Assembly (NCBI RefSeq): GCF_024138395.1
Contig: NZ_JAMYDU010000007.1
Span: forward strand, 62,001-126,000
Length of the DNA stretch: 64,000 nucleotides
Source: Pseudomonas mandelii
GTDB taxonomy: Bacteria; Pseudomonadota; Gammaproteobacteria; Pseudomonadales; Pseudomonadaceae
Direction: 5' to 3'
Shown here: in pieces, positions 34,384 through 43,211 of the stretch
How positions within the stretch are numbered: position 1 is the stretch's first letter
Layout: each line of letters opens with the position of its first letter
The notes under the pieces: generated by a model
The model's input: the letters and a program-made list of their open reading frames with translations, nothing else
What the model was told of the DNA's origin: nothing
The model's database searches: none
Program-made: the position numbers and the translations under genes

Positions 34384-35757
34384 ATGACCGAGCCCCTCCT
34401 CAGCTTTGATGCACTCAAGCGCGCCGCTGCCGCCGGCGAGATCGATACGGTGTTGGTCTGCATGATCGACATGCAAGGACGACTGGTCGGCAAGCGATTC
34501 CAGGTCGAGTTTTTCATCGACAGCGGCCACGAAGAAACCCATTGCTGCAATTACCTGCTGGCCGACGACATCGACATGGAACCGGTGCCGGGTTACGCCG
34601 CGGCCAGCTGGAGCAAAGGCTATGGCGACTTTGTCCTGAAACCCGACATGGCCACGCTGCGTCGCGTGCCCTGGCTGGAATGCACGGCGCTGGTGCTCTG
34701 TGACGTGCTCGATCATCACCATAGAAGGGACCTGCCGCACAGCCCGCGGGCGATCCTGAAAAAGCAGATCGAGCGCCTGCGCGAACGCGGCTATACCGGC
34801 ATGTTCGCCTCGGAGCTTGAGTTCTATCTGTTCGACGAGAGTTACCAGGCGATCCACGAGCGCAACTACCACAAGCCGAAAACGGCCGGCCATTACATCG
34901 AGGATTACAACATCCTGCAGACCACCCGCGAAGAGCCGGTATTGCGGGCGATTCGCAAACACCTGCAGGCCTCGGGCATTCCGGTGGAAAACTCCAAGGG
35001 TGAGTGGGGGCCGGGGCAGGAAGAGATCAACATCCGTTATGCCGATGCCCTGACCATGGCTGACCATCACGTGATCATCAAACACGCCTGCAAAGAGATC
35101 GCGCAACTGCAGGGCAAGGCGATCACCTTCATGGCCAAGTGGCGCTATGACGCCGCCGGTTCCAGCAGCCATGTGCACAATTCGCTGTGGGACAAGAATG
35201 CCAAGAAGCCGCTGTTCTTTGACCCCAAGGCTGAGTTCGGCATGTCGAAACTGATGCGTTCCTGGGTGGCCGGGCAGCTCAAATACGCCAACGACATCAC
35301 CTGTTTTCTCGCGCCCTATATCAATTCGTACAAGCGCTTTCAGGCTGGCACCTTCGCCCCGACGCGGGCCGTATGGAGCCGGGACAATCGCACCGCAGGC
35401 TTTCGCTTGTGCGCGGAAGGCAGCAAGGCCATCCGCATCGAATGCCGTATCGGTGGCGCCGACCTCAATCCCTATCTGGCCTTCGCTGCCTTGATCGCCG
35501 CGGGGCTGGCCGGTATCGACGAGAAGCTCGACCTTGCGCCGCCCTTCGAGGGCGATGCCTACGTCGATGAGCACTTGCCTGAAGTGTCGAAAACCCTGCG
35601 CGAAGCCTGCGCCGCACTCAAGGCGTCGAGCATGTTGCGCGAGGCGTTCGGTGATGAAGTGATCGACCACTACGTGCACACCGCCGAGTGGGAACAGAAA
35701 GAATACGACCGGCGCATCACCGACTGGGAACTGCAGCGCGGCTTCGAGCGCTATTGA
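34384..35757 (+). CDS. Glutamine synthetase-family ligase (gamma-glutamyl amine/amino-alcohol synthetase type)
   Basis: The 457-residue enzyme has the glutamine synthetase fold but resembles PuuA-type gamma-glutamylpolyamine synthetases rather than GlnA. It has metal-binding Glu in FASELEFYLFD and GPGQEEINIRYAD, ATP/metal-binding DAAGSSSHVHNSLW and the glutamate-site NRTAGFRLC ... IRIECRIGGADLNPY. AGGA lies 8 bases before the ATG (MTEPLLSFDAL); 33 upstream in-frame codons have no site. It is followed by aldehyde and alcohol dehydrogenases and an amine permease, supporting ligation of glutamate to an imported amine. The true substrate is not known. Confidence 0.82.
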   Translation: MTEPLLSFDALKRAAAAGEIDTVLVCMIDMQGRLVGKRFQVEFFIDSGHEETHCCNYLLADDIDMEPVPGYAAASWSKGYGDFVLKPDMATLRRVPWLECTALVLCDVLDHHHRRDLPHSPRAILKKQIERLRERGYTGMFASELEFYLFDESYQAIHERNYHKPKTAGHYIEDYNILQTTREEPVLRAIRKHLQASGIPVENSKGEWGPGQEEINIRYADALTMADHHVIIKHACKEIAQLQGKAITFMAKWRYDAAGSSSHVHNSLWDKNAKKPLFFDPKAEFGMSKLMRSWVAGQLKYANDITCFLAPYINSYKRFQAGTFAPTRAVWSRDNRTAGFRLCAEGSKAIRIECRIGGADLNPYLAFAALIAAGLAGIDEKLDLAPPFEGDAYVDEHLPEVSKTLREACAALKASSMLREAFGDEVIDHYVHTAEWEQKEYDRRITDWELQRGFERY

Positions 35758-35766
35758 GCACACACC

Positions 35767-37158
35767 ATGACAGAGATCGTTCAACTCATCTCCCCGGTCG
35801 ATGGCCGGGTCTACGCCGAACGCCGCCGCGCCGATGCAACGCAGCTCGAGCAGGCTCTGGCAGCTGCCGCAACCGCCCAGGCGCAATGGCAGCGCCGGCC
35901 ACTGAGCGAACGCGCCGCGTTTTGCAGCGCCGCCGTAGACGCGATGCTGGCGATGAAAGACCAGATCGTGCCGGAACTGGCCTGGCAGATGGGCCGCCCG
36001 GTACGTTTTGGCGCCGGCGAGTTGCGCGGCTTCGAAGAACGTGCGCGGCACATGATCGCCATTGCGCCTGAGGCGTTGGCGGCAATTGAACCTGTGCCTG
36101 TCGCCGGTTTTCGGCGCTGTATCAAACGTGAACCGTTGGGTACGGTGCTGGTCGTTGCACCGTGGAATTACCCCTACCTGACGGCGGTGAATACGATCAT
36201 TCCGGCGTTGATGGCGGGCAACAGCGTCATCCTCAAACACGCTTCGCAAACGCTGCTGGTCGGCGAGCGGTTCGCCGAAGCCTTTCGTCGCGCCAACCTG
36301 CCCGAAGGCCTGTTCCAGAACTTGCTACTCGATCATCAGCAGACCGCCGCGATCATCGCCTCAGGACGCGTGCATCAGGTGAACTTCACCGGGTCCGTCG
36401 ACGCCGGTAAGGCCATGGAAGCCGCCGCCATAGGCCGCTTCCTTGGCGTGGGTCTGGAGCTTGGCGGCAAAGACCCGGCCTATGTCCGGGCAGACGCCAA
36501 CCTTGAACATGCGGTGGAAAACCTGGTGGACGGCAGCTTCTTCAACTCCGGGCAGAGCTGCTGCGCCGTCGAACGTATCTATGTCGATGAAAAAATCTAC
36601 CCGGCCTTTGTCGAGCGCTTCGTTGACTTGACCCGCCAATATGTACTGGGCAATCCGCTGGACGAAGCCACCACCCTCGGCCCGCTGATCACACCGAGCG
36701 CCGCTGAATTCGTGCGCGGGCAGATCGCCGATGCGTTGGCACAAGGGGCAAGGGCGTTGATCGATCCAAAGGACTTTGCCGCCGACGCGCCGGGCAGCGC
36801 CTACCTCGCGCCGCAGGTACTGGTAGACGTCACCCATCAAATGTCGGTGATGCGCGAGGAAAGCTTTGGCCCCGTGGTTGGCATCATGCCGGTGGCCAGC
36901 GACGACGAAGCCATCGCGTTGATGAACGACAGTGAGTTCGGGCTCAGCGCCTCGATCTGGACGCAAGATCTCGCCGCCGCCGAACGCATCGGCGACGAGA
37001 TCGCCACCGGTACCGTATTCATGAACCGCTGCGATTATCTGGACCCGGCCCTGGCCTGGACCGGGGTGAAGAACAGCGGGCGCGGCGTAACGCTGTCGCG
37101 CCTTGGCTATGAACACCTGACCCGCGCGAAATCCTTCCATCTGCGCTACGAGATCTGA
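35767..37158 (+). CDS. NAD(P)-dependent aldehyde dehydrogenase
   Basis: The 463-residue ALDH has the cofactor-binding VAPWNYPYLTAVNTIIPALM, the glycine motif VNFTGSVDAGK, the general base Glu in GLELGGKDPAYV and the nucleophile Cys in FFNSGQSCCAVERI. It starts 9 bases after the ligase stop and ends 3 bases before the alcohol dehydrogenase, so the three are co-transcribed. It probably oxidises the aldehyde made by the neighbouring alcohol dehydrogenase, perhaps as a gamma-glutamyl conjugate. Confidence 0.92.
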   Translation: MTEIVQLISPVDGRVYAERRRADATQLEQALAAAATAQAQWQRRPLSERAAFCSAAVDAMLAMKDQIVPELAWQMGRPVRFGAGELRGFEERARHMIAIAPEALAAIEPVPVAGFRRCIKREPLGTVLVVAPWNYPYLTAVNTIIPALMAGNSVILKHASQTLLVGERFAEAFRRANLPEGLFQNLLLDHQQTAAIIASGRVHQVNFTGSVDAGKAMEAAAIGRFLGVGLELGGKDPAYVRADANLEHAVENLVDGSFFNSGQSCCAVERIYVDEKIYPAFVERFVDLTRQYVLGNPLDEATTLGPLITPSAAEFVRGQIADALAQGARALIDPKDFAADAPGSAYLAPQVLVDVTHQMSVMREESFGPVVGIMPVASDDEAIALMNDSEFGLSASIWTQDLAAAERIGDEIATGTVFMNRCDYLDPALAWTGVKNSGRGVTLSRLGYEHLTRAKSFHLRYEI

Positions 37159-37161
37159 GCC

Positions 37162-38322
37162 ATGAGCCTGACCGCGAACTGGAACTACCCCACGAGCATC
37201 CGCTTCGGTGTTGGCCGCATCGCCGAACTGGCCGAGGTCTGTCGCAGCCAAGGGATCCAGCGACCATTGCTGGTCACCGACAGTGGTCTGGCGCGTGCCC
37301 CGATCACCACGGCGGCGCTGGAATCCTTGCGCTCCGCCGGCCTTGGAGTAGCGCTGTTTTCTGACCTCAAACCCAACCCCGTTGAAGCCAACCTGGCGGG
37401 TGGGCTCGATGCGTGGCGCGCAGGCAAACACGATGGCGTGGTCGCTTTCGGTGGTGGCAGTGGCCTGGACATGGGCAAGCTCATCGCGTTCATGAGCGGC
37501 CAGACCCGACCGGTTTGGGATTTCGAGGACATCGGCGACTACTGGACACGCGCCGACGAAAGCAGCATCGCCCCGGTCATTGCGGTGCCGACCACCGCGG
37601 GGACCGGCTCCGAGGTCGGCCGTGCGGCGGTGATCATCGACGAACGCACGCACACCAAACGCATCATCTTCCACCCGAAGATGATGCCGCGGGTGGTCAT
37701 CAGCGACCCGGCCCTCACCATCGGCATGCCGGCAAAAGTCACCGCCGGCACCGGCATGGACGCGTTTGCCCATTGCCTGGAATCGTACTGCGCTCCCGGC
37801 TTTCATCCGATGGCCGAAGGCATTGCGGTGGAAGGCATGCGCCTGGTGGCCAATGCTTTGGTACGGGCGGTACACACCCCCTCCGACCTCGACGCGCGCG
37901 CGCAAATGCTCGCGGCTGCGGCGATGGGCGCTACCGCTTTCCAGAAAGGGTTGGGCGCAATTCACGCGCTTTCACATCCGTTGGGATCCCTGTACGACAC
38001 CCACCACGGCATGACCAATGCCACTTTCATGCCCTACGTGCTGAAGTTCAATCGCCCGGCCATCGAAGAACGCATCACCCGTCTGGCGGCTTATTTGCGC
38101 CTGCCCTCCCCGGGCTTCGACAGCTTTCTGGCCTTCGTCCTCAAGCTGCGCAAAGACATCGGCGTGCCGCATACGCTGTTTGAACTGGGGGTGGATGACA
38201 AGCAGGCCGATTTGATTGCGGACATGGCGATTGTCGACCCCTGCGCCGGCGGCAATCCGTTGCCGTTGACACGAACTGGCGCGGCAGAAATTTTCGACGC
38301 GGCGTTTCACGGCCGTCTTTAA
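37162..38322 (+). CDS. Iron-containing (type III) alcohol dehydrogenase
   Basis: The 386-residue enzyme has the NAD-binding DGVVAFGGGSGLDMGK, the TAGTGSEVGRAAVI segment, and the metal site residues in DAFAHCLESY, IHALSHPLGSLYDTHHGMTN. It likely interconverts an alcohol and aldehyde in the pathway formed with the adjacent ALDH. It starts 3 bases after the ALDH stop. The substrate is unknown; an omega-hydroxy amine conjugate fits the neighbours. Confidence 0.92.
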   Translation: MSLTANWNYPTSIRFGVGRIAELAEVCRSQGIQRPLLVTDSGLARAPITTAALESLRSAGLGVALFSDLKPNPVEANLAGGLDAWRAGKHDGVVAFGGGSGLDMGKLIAFMSGQTRPVWDFEDIGDYWTRADESSIAPVIAVPTTAGTGSEVGRAAVIIDERTHTKRIIFHPKMMPRVVISDPALTIGMPAKVTAGTGMDAFAHCLESYCAPGFHPMAEGIAVEGMRLVANALVRAVHTPSDLDARAQMLAAAAMGATAFQKGLGAIHALSHPLGSLYDTHHGMTNATFMPYVLKFNRPAIEERITRLAAYLRLPSPGFDSFLAFVLKLRKDIGVPHTLFELGVDDKQADLIADMAIVDPCAGGNPLPLTRTGAAEIFDAAFHGRL

Positions 38323-38425
38323 GCGGGTTAGAGACAGGAGCAGTACGACAGGGGGTTGAAGACAAACCCATTCGGCACGCACCACGCGGATGGATGTGGA
38401 TCAAAACCTGACAAGGGCACACATA

Positions 38426-39991
38426 ATGAGTCCAGTAAGCCAACCCGGCGCCACCGCGCCACAAGACGACGACCTCAAGGTGTTGCACAACATGGGCTAT
38501 GCCCAGCAACTCTCGCGACGCATGGGCGTTTTCTCCAACTTCGCCATTTCCTTTTCGATCATTTGCATCCTCTCGGGTGGCATCAACTCGCTGGCCCAGG
38601 GCACCTCAGGTGCGGGCGGTGCGGCAATCGGTATCGGCTGGCCACTCGGCTGCCTTATCTCCGGGGTTTTCGCCATGGCCATGGCACAGATTTCCTCGGC
38701 CTACCCCACGGCTGGCGGCCTCTATCACTGGGGCTCGATTCTGGGTAACCGTTTCACTGGCTGGCTGACGGCCTGGTTCAATCTGTTGGGGCTGATCACG
38801 GTGCTCGGCGCGATTAACGTCGGTACCTATTACTTCTTTTTCGGTGCCTTCGGACCGGCCCTGGGAATGGAAGACACCATCACCACACGGATCACTTTCC
38901 TGGCGATCCTGACCGGCCTCCAGGCCTTGTGTAACCACTTCGGCATCGGCCTGACGGCAAAACTCACCGACTTCTCGGGCTACCTGATCTTCGCCACCGC
39001 AATCGCGCTGACCATCGTCTGCCTGATCTCTGCATCCAGCTATGACTTCGCCCGGCTGGTGACCTTCAGCAACTATTCCGGCGAGGCCGGCGGCAACGTC
39101 TGGCCACAGGTGTCGAACGGCTGGATTTTCATGCTCGGCCTGCTCTTGCCGATCTACACCATCACCGGCTATGACGCCTCCGCGCACACCTCCGAAGAGA
39201 CCCGTCAGGCAGCCTGGTCGGTGCCGCTCGGGATGGTCAGCTCGGTGGCCTGGTCGTTGCTGTTCGGCTGGGTGATGCTCTGCTCGTTTGTACTGATGCT
39301 GCCAAGCATGGACGAAGCGGCGAAGCAGGGTTGGAATGTGTTCTTCTGGGCGATGGACACTCAGGTGAACCCGACGATCAAGATGGCGCTTTACGTAGCG
39401 ATTTTCATCTCGCAGGTGCTCTGCGGGCTGGCGACCGTGACCTCGGTTTCACGCATGATTTTCGCGTTCTCCCGGGACGGCGGCCTGCCCTTCTCGAAAG
39501 CATTGGCCTCGGTCTCACCGACCCATCGCAGCCCGGTGGCGGCGATCTGGACCGGTGCCACCCTCGCGGTGCTGTTCGTCTGGGGATCGTCCCTGGTATC
39601 GATCGGCGAAACGCCGGTGTACACGATTGTGGTCTCCTGCACGGTGATCTTCCTGTTCTTCTCTTTCATCATTCCCATCGTCCTGGGCCTGTTTACCTAC
39701 GGGACCGCGAAATGGCCGACCATGGGGCCATGGAACATGGGGCGCGGGTTGTACTCGTTGTTCGCCATCCTCTCGATCCTCTCGATGGTGCTGATCTTTG
39801 TGATCGGCATTCAGCCGCCGAACGATTGGGCGCTGTACATCACGCTGGGTTTTCTGATTCTGACGGCGATTATCTGGTTCGCCTTTGAAGCCCGACGCTT
39901 CCAGGGCCCGCCGGTGGGCGACATGATCATCAAGCGTCAGGCAGAAATCGCAGCGGCTGAAGAGGCGTTGAATAAACAGGCGGGGTCGTAA
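38426..39991 (+). CDS. APC-superfamily amino acid/amine permease
   Basis: The 521-residue permease has about 12 membrane helices, with the APC signature in NFAISFSIICILSGGINSLA and ISSAYPTAGGLYHWGS in helices 1 and 2, and ITGYDASAHTSEET between helices. It belongs to the GABA/choline/ethanolamine-type APC group. The ATG at 38426 (MSPVSQPGATA) follows AAGG by 9 bases; an ATG 12 codons upstream lacks a site. As the last gene of the cluster it presumably imports the amine substrate. Confidence 0.88.
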   Translation: MSPVSQPGATAPQDDDLKVLHNMGYAQQLSRRMGVFSNFAISFSIICILSGGINSLAQGTSGAGGAAIGIGWPLGCLISGVFAMAMAQISSAYPTAGGLYHWGSILGNRFTGWLTAWFNLLGLITVLGAINVGTYYFFFGAFGPALGMEDTITTRITFLAILTGLQALCNHFGIGLTAKLTDFSGYLIFATAIALTIVCLISASSYDFARLVTFSNYSGEAGGNVWPQVSNGWIFMLGLLLPIYTITGYDASAHTSEETRQAAWSVPLGMVSSVAWSLLFGWVMLCSFVLMLPSMDEAAKQGWNVFFWAMDTQVNPTIKMALYVAIFISQVLCGLATVTSVSRMIFAFSRDGGLPFSKALASVSPTHRSPVAAIWTGATLAVLFVWGSSLVSIGETPVYTIVVSCTVIFLFFSFIIPIVLGLFTYGTAKWPTMGPWNMGRGLYSLFAILSILSMVLIFVIGIQPPNDWALYITLGFLILTAIIWFAFEARRFQGPPVGDMIIKRQAEIAAAEEALNKQAGS

Positions 39992-39998
39992 AGCGATC

Positions 39999-40145
39999 TG
40001 TAGCAGCTGTCGAGCCTGCGAGGCTGCGTTCGGCTGCGAAGCAGTCGTGAATACGGCATCCACGGTTTGATTGATGCACCGCGTCGTCTGGTTTTGCGAC
40101 TGCTTCGCAGCCGAACGCAGCCTCGCAAGCTCGACAGCTGCTACA
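39999..40145. repeat. Class D long palindrome
   Basis: TGTAGCAGCTGTCGAGCCTG, then CGAGGCTGCGTTCGGCTGCG, face their complements ending CTCGACAGCTGCTACA over a roughly 45-base spacer. It begins eight bases after the permease stop and precedes the dienelactone hydrolase-like gene. Confidence 0.9.
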
Positions 40146-40213
40146 GCTGCTAGAGAGCGCTCGTTTTTTTGGCGCCGAACCGAATCCGGATCAACCAATC
40201 AGGAAGCACGCAG

Positions 40214-41101
40214 ATGGACCGTCTCACAGCGAAAGATTTTGCCCCTGAACTGCTCGAACTCTACGACTACTACGCCCACGGCAAAATCAACCGGCGAGAG
40301 TTTCTTGATCGTGCGGCGCTGTTCACCTTGGGCGGCTTGACGGCCTCAGCCCTCCTCGCTGCCCTGAGCCCGAATTATGCGCTGGCCGAGCAGGTGCCAT
40401 TTACCGACCCGGACATCATCGCCGAGTACATCACCTACCCCTCGCCCAAGGGTCACGGGCAGGTTCGTGGTTATTGGGTGCGCCCTGCGAAAGCCACGCG
40501 CAAGGTGCCGGCGGTGCTGGTCGTGCATGAAAACCGTGGGCTCAACCCTTACATCGAGGATGTCGCCCGGCGTCTCGCCAAAGCGGGGTTCATCGCACTC
40601 GCCCCGGACGGTCTGACGTCGGTGGGCGGCTATCCTGGGAACGATGACAAAGGTCGGGAATTGCAGCAGAAAGTCGATCCGGAAAAACTCATGAATGACT
40701 TTTTCGCCGCCATCGAGTGGCTGATGAAACATGAAGCCACCAGCGGGAAAGTCGGCATCACCGGTTTCTGTTATGGCGGTGGAGTCGCCAATGCCGCGGC
40801 CGTGGCCTATCCGGAGCTAGGGGCAGCCGTGCCCTTTTATGGCCGTCAGCCAAAGGCTGAAGATGTCCCCAGAATCAAAGCCCCGCTGCTGCTCCACTAT
40901 GGTGAACTGGATACGCGCATCAATGAAGGATGGCCCGCCTATGAACAGGCGTTGAAAGCGGCCGGCAAAACCTATGAAGCCTATATCTATTCAGGCGCTA
41001 ACCACGGTTTCCATAACGACTCCACGCCTCGATACGATGATGCCGCCGCCAGGCTTGCCTGGGACCGGACACTGGCCTGGTTTCGGCGTTACTTGGCTTG
41101 A
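40214..41101 (+). CDS. Tat-exported dienelactone hydrolase family protein
   Basis: The 295-residue alpha/beta hydrolase has a twin-arginine leader ([16 protein letters not shown], Arg27-Arg28, cleaved after about ALA at 58), so it is folded in the cytoplasm and exported. The catalytic triad of the dienelactone hydrolase family is visible: Cys186 in GFCYGGG, Asp233 in YGELDTRIN and His264 in [15 protein letters not shown] lies 8 bases before the ATG. The substrate is unknown. It precedes the GDL-motif genes on the same strand, but a 236-base AT-rich gap suggests a separate promoter. Confidence 0.9.
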   Translation: MDRLTAKDFAPELLELYDYYAHGKINRREFLDRAALFTLGGLTASALLAALSPNYALAEQVPFTDPDIIAEYITYPSPKGHGQVRGYWVRPAKATRKVPAVLVVHENRGLNPYIEDVARRLAKAGFIALAPDGLTSVGGYPGNDDKGRELQQKVDPEKLMNDFFAAIEWLMKHEATSGKVGITGFCYGGGVANAAAVAYPELGAAVPFYGRQPKAEDVPRIKAPLLLHYGELDTRINEGWPAYEQALKAAGKTYEAYIYSGANHGFHNDSTPRYDDAAARLAWDRTLAWFRRYLA

Positions 41102-41337
41102 TTAATCAAATACGAATAATGGCGATAAAGAACTTAACGTTTATGAAGAAGTAACTGAACAGGTCTCCCTTCATCGCCAATCTTAATATTGAATACACCG
41201 CCTGCTAACCCATCGCGATTAATAAAATAATATTAAAATTACTCTTCCATTGCCCATTGCATATTTATCCGCGCCTGCTTAACTGCACAAACTGCTGATG
41301 ACAGCAGTGCCCGCACAACACCACGGAAGGAATCGTT
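41102..41337 (+). promoter_or_regulatory. AT-rich upstream region of the GDL-motif cassette
   Basis: This 236-base gap is unusually AT-rich for the window (for example AATAAAATAATATTAAAATT around 41221-41240). It contains a hairpin CTGCTG-ATGA-CAGCAG at 41292-41307, ending in an AAGGA ribosome site. It is the probable promoter region of the peptide cassette. No specific -35/-10 pair is called. Confidence 0.45.
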
Positions 41338-41526
41338 ATGAGCAGTTCAACTCGCCATAGCATGCCCCCCTATGGGGTGGCCATCCAAAGCGCGATCAAG
41401 GCCGGCGACCTGCCGCAAATGAAAACGTTATTGAACCAACGCGATGTATCCACACCAGAAAACAAAGAGCTAAGTAACGCTTACGAGCAGTTGGCCAAGG
41501 AAGTCGCACGCCTGGAAAAGCACTAA
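41338..41526 (+). CDS. Stand-alone GDL-motif peptide (DUF1843-like), probable radical SAM substrate
   Basis: This 62-residue protein consists of a short leader and one DUF1843-like module: PPYGVAIQSAIKAGDLPQMK with Gly23-Asp24-Leu25, then a helical tail ending VARLEKH. The same module ends the next two proteins. AAGGA lies 6 bases before the ATG. Small size, repetition and a nearby radical SAM/SPASM gene suggest it is modified after translation, which is inference. It opens a same-strand set of three. Confidence 0.85.
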   Translation: MSSSTRHSMPPYGVAIQSAIKAGDLPQMKTLLNQRDVSTPENKELSNAYEQLAKEVARLEKH

Positions 41527-41567
41527 CCGCTATTTCCGCTCCCCTTATTGCAATGGAGGCAATAACC

Positions 41568-42212
41568 ATGTCTGGTTCTAATCAACAAGCTGTCGGTTTG
41601 TTCCCGCTCGGCTACCGAATTGGTACTTCGATGCCGGGTGCACAAAGTCTGGCACTCAATCTTCTGGTCTTTACCCCTGATGAGACTGTCAACGGCACCG
41701 CTGCAATCACTCAGGCGACCAACCCGCCGCTGGATGTGCATTCCGATGTCTGGGGCGAGTATACCTATCTGACAGTCATGTCACCCGGCGTCAGCAAAAT
41801 CCTGATCACCGCCCAAGGCAATCACGGCGGCTCAGGCTCCAATTCCATCGTGAATTTCAAGTTGCAACTGGTAGTGGGCACCGACTGGAAAGAAGGTATT
41901 GCCAACTACTCATACTTGAATGGTCAGCAGTGGGTCGAGGTCAACAATGCTCCCGCCCATCTCATTGAGGCGGTGCCGTCCCACGTCTCCCCGCTGCCGT
42001 TGGAACCCGGCCCGGTAATTCCACCGGAGTCATCGTATCCGCCCATCATGCCGCTGTACGCCGCCCCGATTCAAAGTGCAATGGCCAGCGGTGACCTGGC
42101 CCAGATGAAAAACCTGTCGCGCCTGGCCCAGCAGCAACTGGATCAGCAACCCCAACTGCAGACGGCGCTTGAAACGGCCAAGGAAGAAATCAGCCGGCAG
42201 GAGCGCCGCTGA
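41568..42212 (+). CDS. DUF1842-DUF1843 protein, GDL-motif carrier 1
   Basis: The 214-residue protein has an N-terminal DUF1842-like beta-rich domain (about 8-130: GLFPLGYRIGTSMPGAQSLA, VWGEYTYLTV, GTDWKEGIANYSYLNGQQW), a Pro-rich linker (about 140-162) and a C-terminal DUF1843-like module, PLYAAPIQSAMASGDLAQMK (GDL at 175-177). GGAGG lies 8 bases before the chosen ATG; the ATG five codons upstream overlaps that site. It resembles the next protein throughout, so the two arose by duplication. The function is unknown. Confidence 0.85.
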   Translation: MSGSNQQAVGLFPLGYRIGTSMPGAQSLALNLLVFTPDETVNGTAAITQATNPPLDVHSDVWGEYTYLTVMSPGVSKILITAQGNHGGSGSNSIVNFKLQLVVGTDWKEGIANYSYLNGQQWVEVNNAPAHLIEAVPSHVSPLPLEPGPVIPPESSYPPIMPLYAAPIQSAMASGDLAQMKNLSRLAQQQLDQQPQLQTALETAKEEISRQERR

Positions 42213-42266
42213 CTCGACCACGAAATATGCCCGACTTGTCTTGAATACAAATAAGGGAGTAGCACC

Positions 42267-42848
42267 ATGTCAATCGGACTTTTTCATACCCGCCTCAACG
42301 TCAGCAATCACCTGCCGGGCGCACCGGTTTTAACGCTCGATCTGCTGGTGGATACCGCCAAGAAAAAAGTCAGCGGGATTGTCAGTATTGTCCAAAGCAC
42401 CTACCCGCCCCTCAACTTCCGTGCCCGTGTCTGGGGTGAATACTCCGAGGCCAAATTGGTGCCGACGGCGGAGAACCACATCATCCTCACCCTGGCTGGC
42501 AGTCCGAGCGGCCCTCTCAGCCAGATCGCCCAGACCTTCGGTTTGAAGGGCATTTTAGGCGGCGATTGGGCGAGCGGTTATGCCGACTACAAGTACGAGA
42601 ATCAGGGCCAATGGCATTACGTGAAACACGCAGCGGTCAGCCAGGCTCCCGTTATTGTGCGCCCAGAGCATCCGCACCATGCGGTGCCGCTCTACGCCGT
42701 CGCGGTACAGCAAGCGCAAGCCAGCGGTGACCTGGCGCAACTGAAGGCTGTGGTCAGCCAGGGTGAACAGCAACTGGCCCACAGCGGTGCGCTGCGTAAT
42801 GCGCTGGACCAATTGAACGTTGAAATCGCCCGGCTGGAGGCTCGCTAA
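42267..42848 (+). CDS. DUF1842-DUF1843 protein, GDL-motif carrier 2
   Basis: The 193-residue protein repeats the layout of its neighbour: a DUF1842-like domain (about 3-122: GLFHTRLNVSNHLPGAPVLT, RARVWGEYSEAK, GGDWASGYADYKYENQGQW), a shorter linker, and the module VPLYAVAVQQAQASGDLAQL with GDL at 154-156 and end IARLEAR. GGGAG lies 7 bases before the ATG. It is the last substrate-like gene; a class D palindrome separates it from the radical SAM gene on the same strand. Confidence 0.85.
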   Translation: MSIGLFHTRLNVSNHLPGAPVLTLDLLVDTAKKKVSGIVSIVQSTYPPLNFRARVWGEYSEAKLVPTAENHIILTLAGSPSGPLSQIAQTFGLKGILGGDWASGYADYKYENQGQWHYVKHAAVSQAPVIVRPEHPHHAVPLYAVAVQQAQASGDLAQLKAVVSQGEQQLAHSGALRNALDQLNVEIARLEAR

Positions 42849-43211
42849 GCCGCACTACCGGGCTTGGCCATCACCAATGGCCGAGCTCGGGCGATGTCAG
42901 TCAGTTAAACCATTTCGGCAGCAATACGCTCCTCGTAGCAGCTGTCGAGCTCCGGCGAGGCTGCGTTCGGCTGCGAAGCAGTCGTAAAACCAGAGATTGC
43001 GATACGTCAGGTAGCCCGCGTTAGCCGGATTCACGACTGCTTCGCAGCCGAACGCAGCCTCGCCGGAGCTCGACAGCTGCTACGGATTGCATTATGGCTT
43101 AACTGACTGCATTGGCCACAAAAGGTAAATCCGGTCGCGCCACTGACCCAAGGAAGGCGCGAACACTTCGATGGATTCGTGCCGCGCACGCGTTGTGCGC
43201 AAGGATTTTCC
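42849..43211. other. Intergenic region between carrier 2 and the radical SAM gene
   Basis: The gap contains a class D palindrome (42934-43083) and an AAGGA ribosome site just before the maturase gene. Apart from these I see no gene. The palindrome could dampen read-through so that substrate genes are made in excess over the enzyme. Confidence 0.6.
42934..43083. repeat. Class D long palindrome within the GDL cassette
   Basis: CGTAGCAGCTGTCGAGCTCC and its complement GGAGCTCGACAGCTGCTACG, extended by CGAGGCTGCGTTCGGCTGCG on both sides, form arms of about 50 bases over a 50-base spacer. It is slightly diverged from the other copies (CTCCGG insertion in both arms, i.e. compensating change). Confidence 0.9.

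Noticed and set aside
34366..36249. 627-codon minus-strand frame
   Set aside because: Lies antisense to both the glutamine synthetase-like and aldehyde dehydrogenase genes, each with intact catalytic motifs.
36361..37965. 534-codon minus-strand frame
   Set aside because: Antisense to the ALDH and iron-ADH genes; no domain recognised.
40214..41101. Dienelactone hydrolase-like protein as part of the peptide cassette
   Set aside because: A 236-base AT-rich gap separates it and its Tat export does not fit a cytoplasmic maturation step; co-occurrence would have to be shown.
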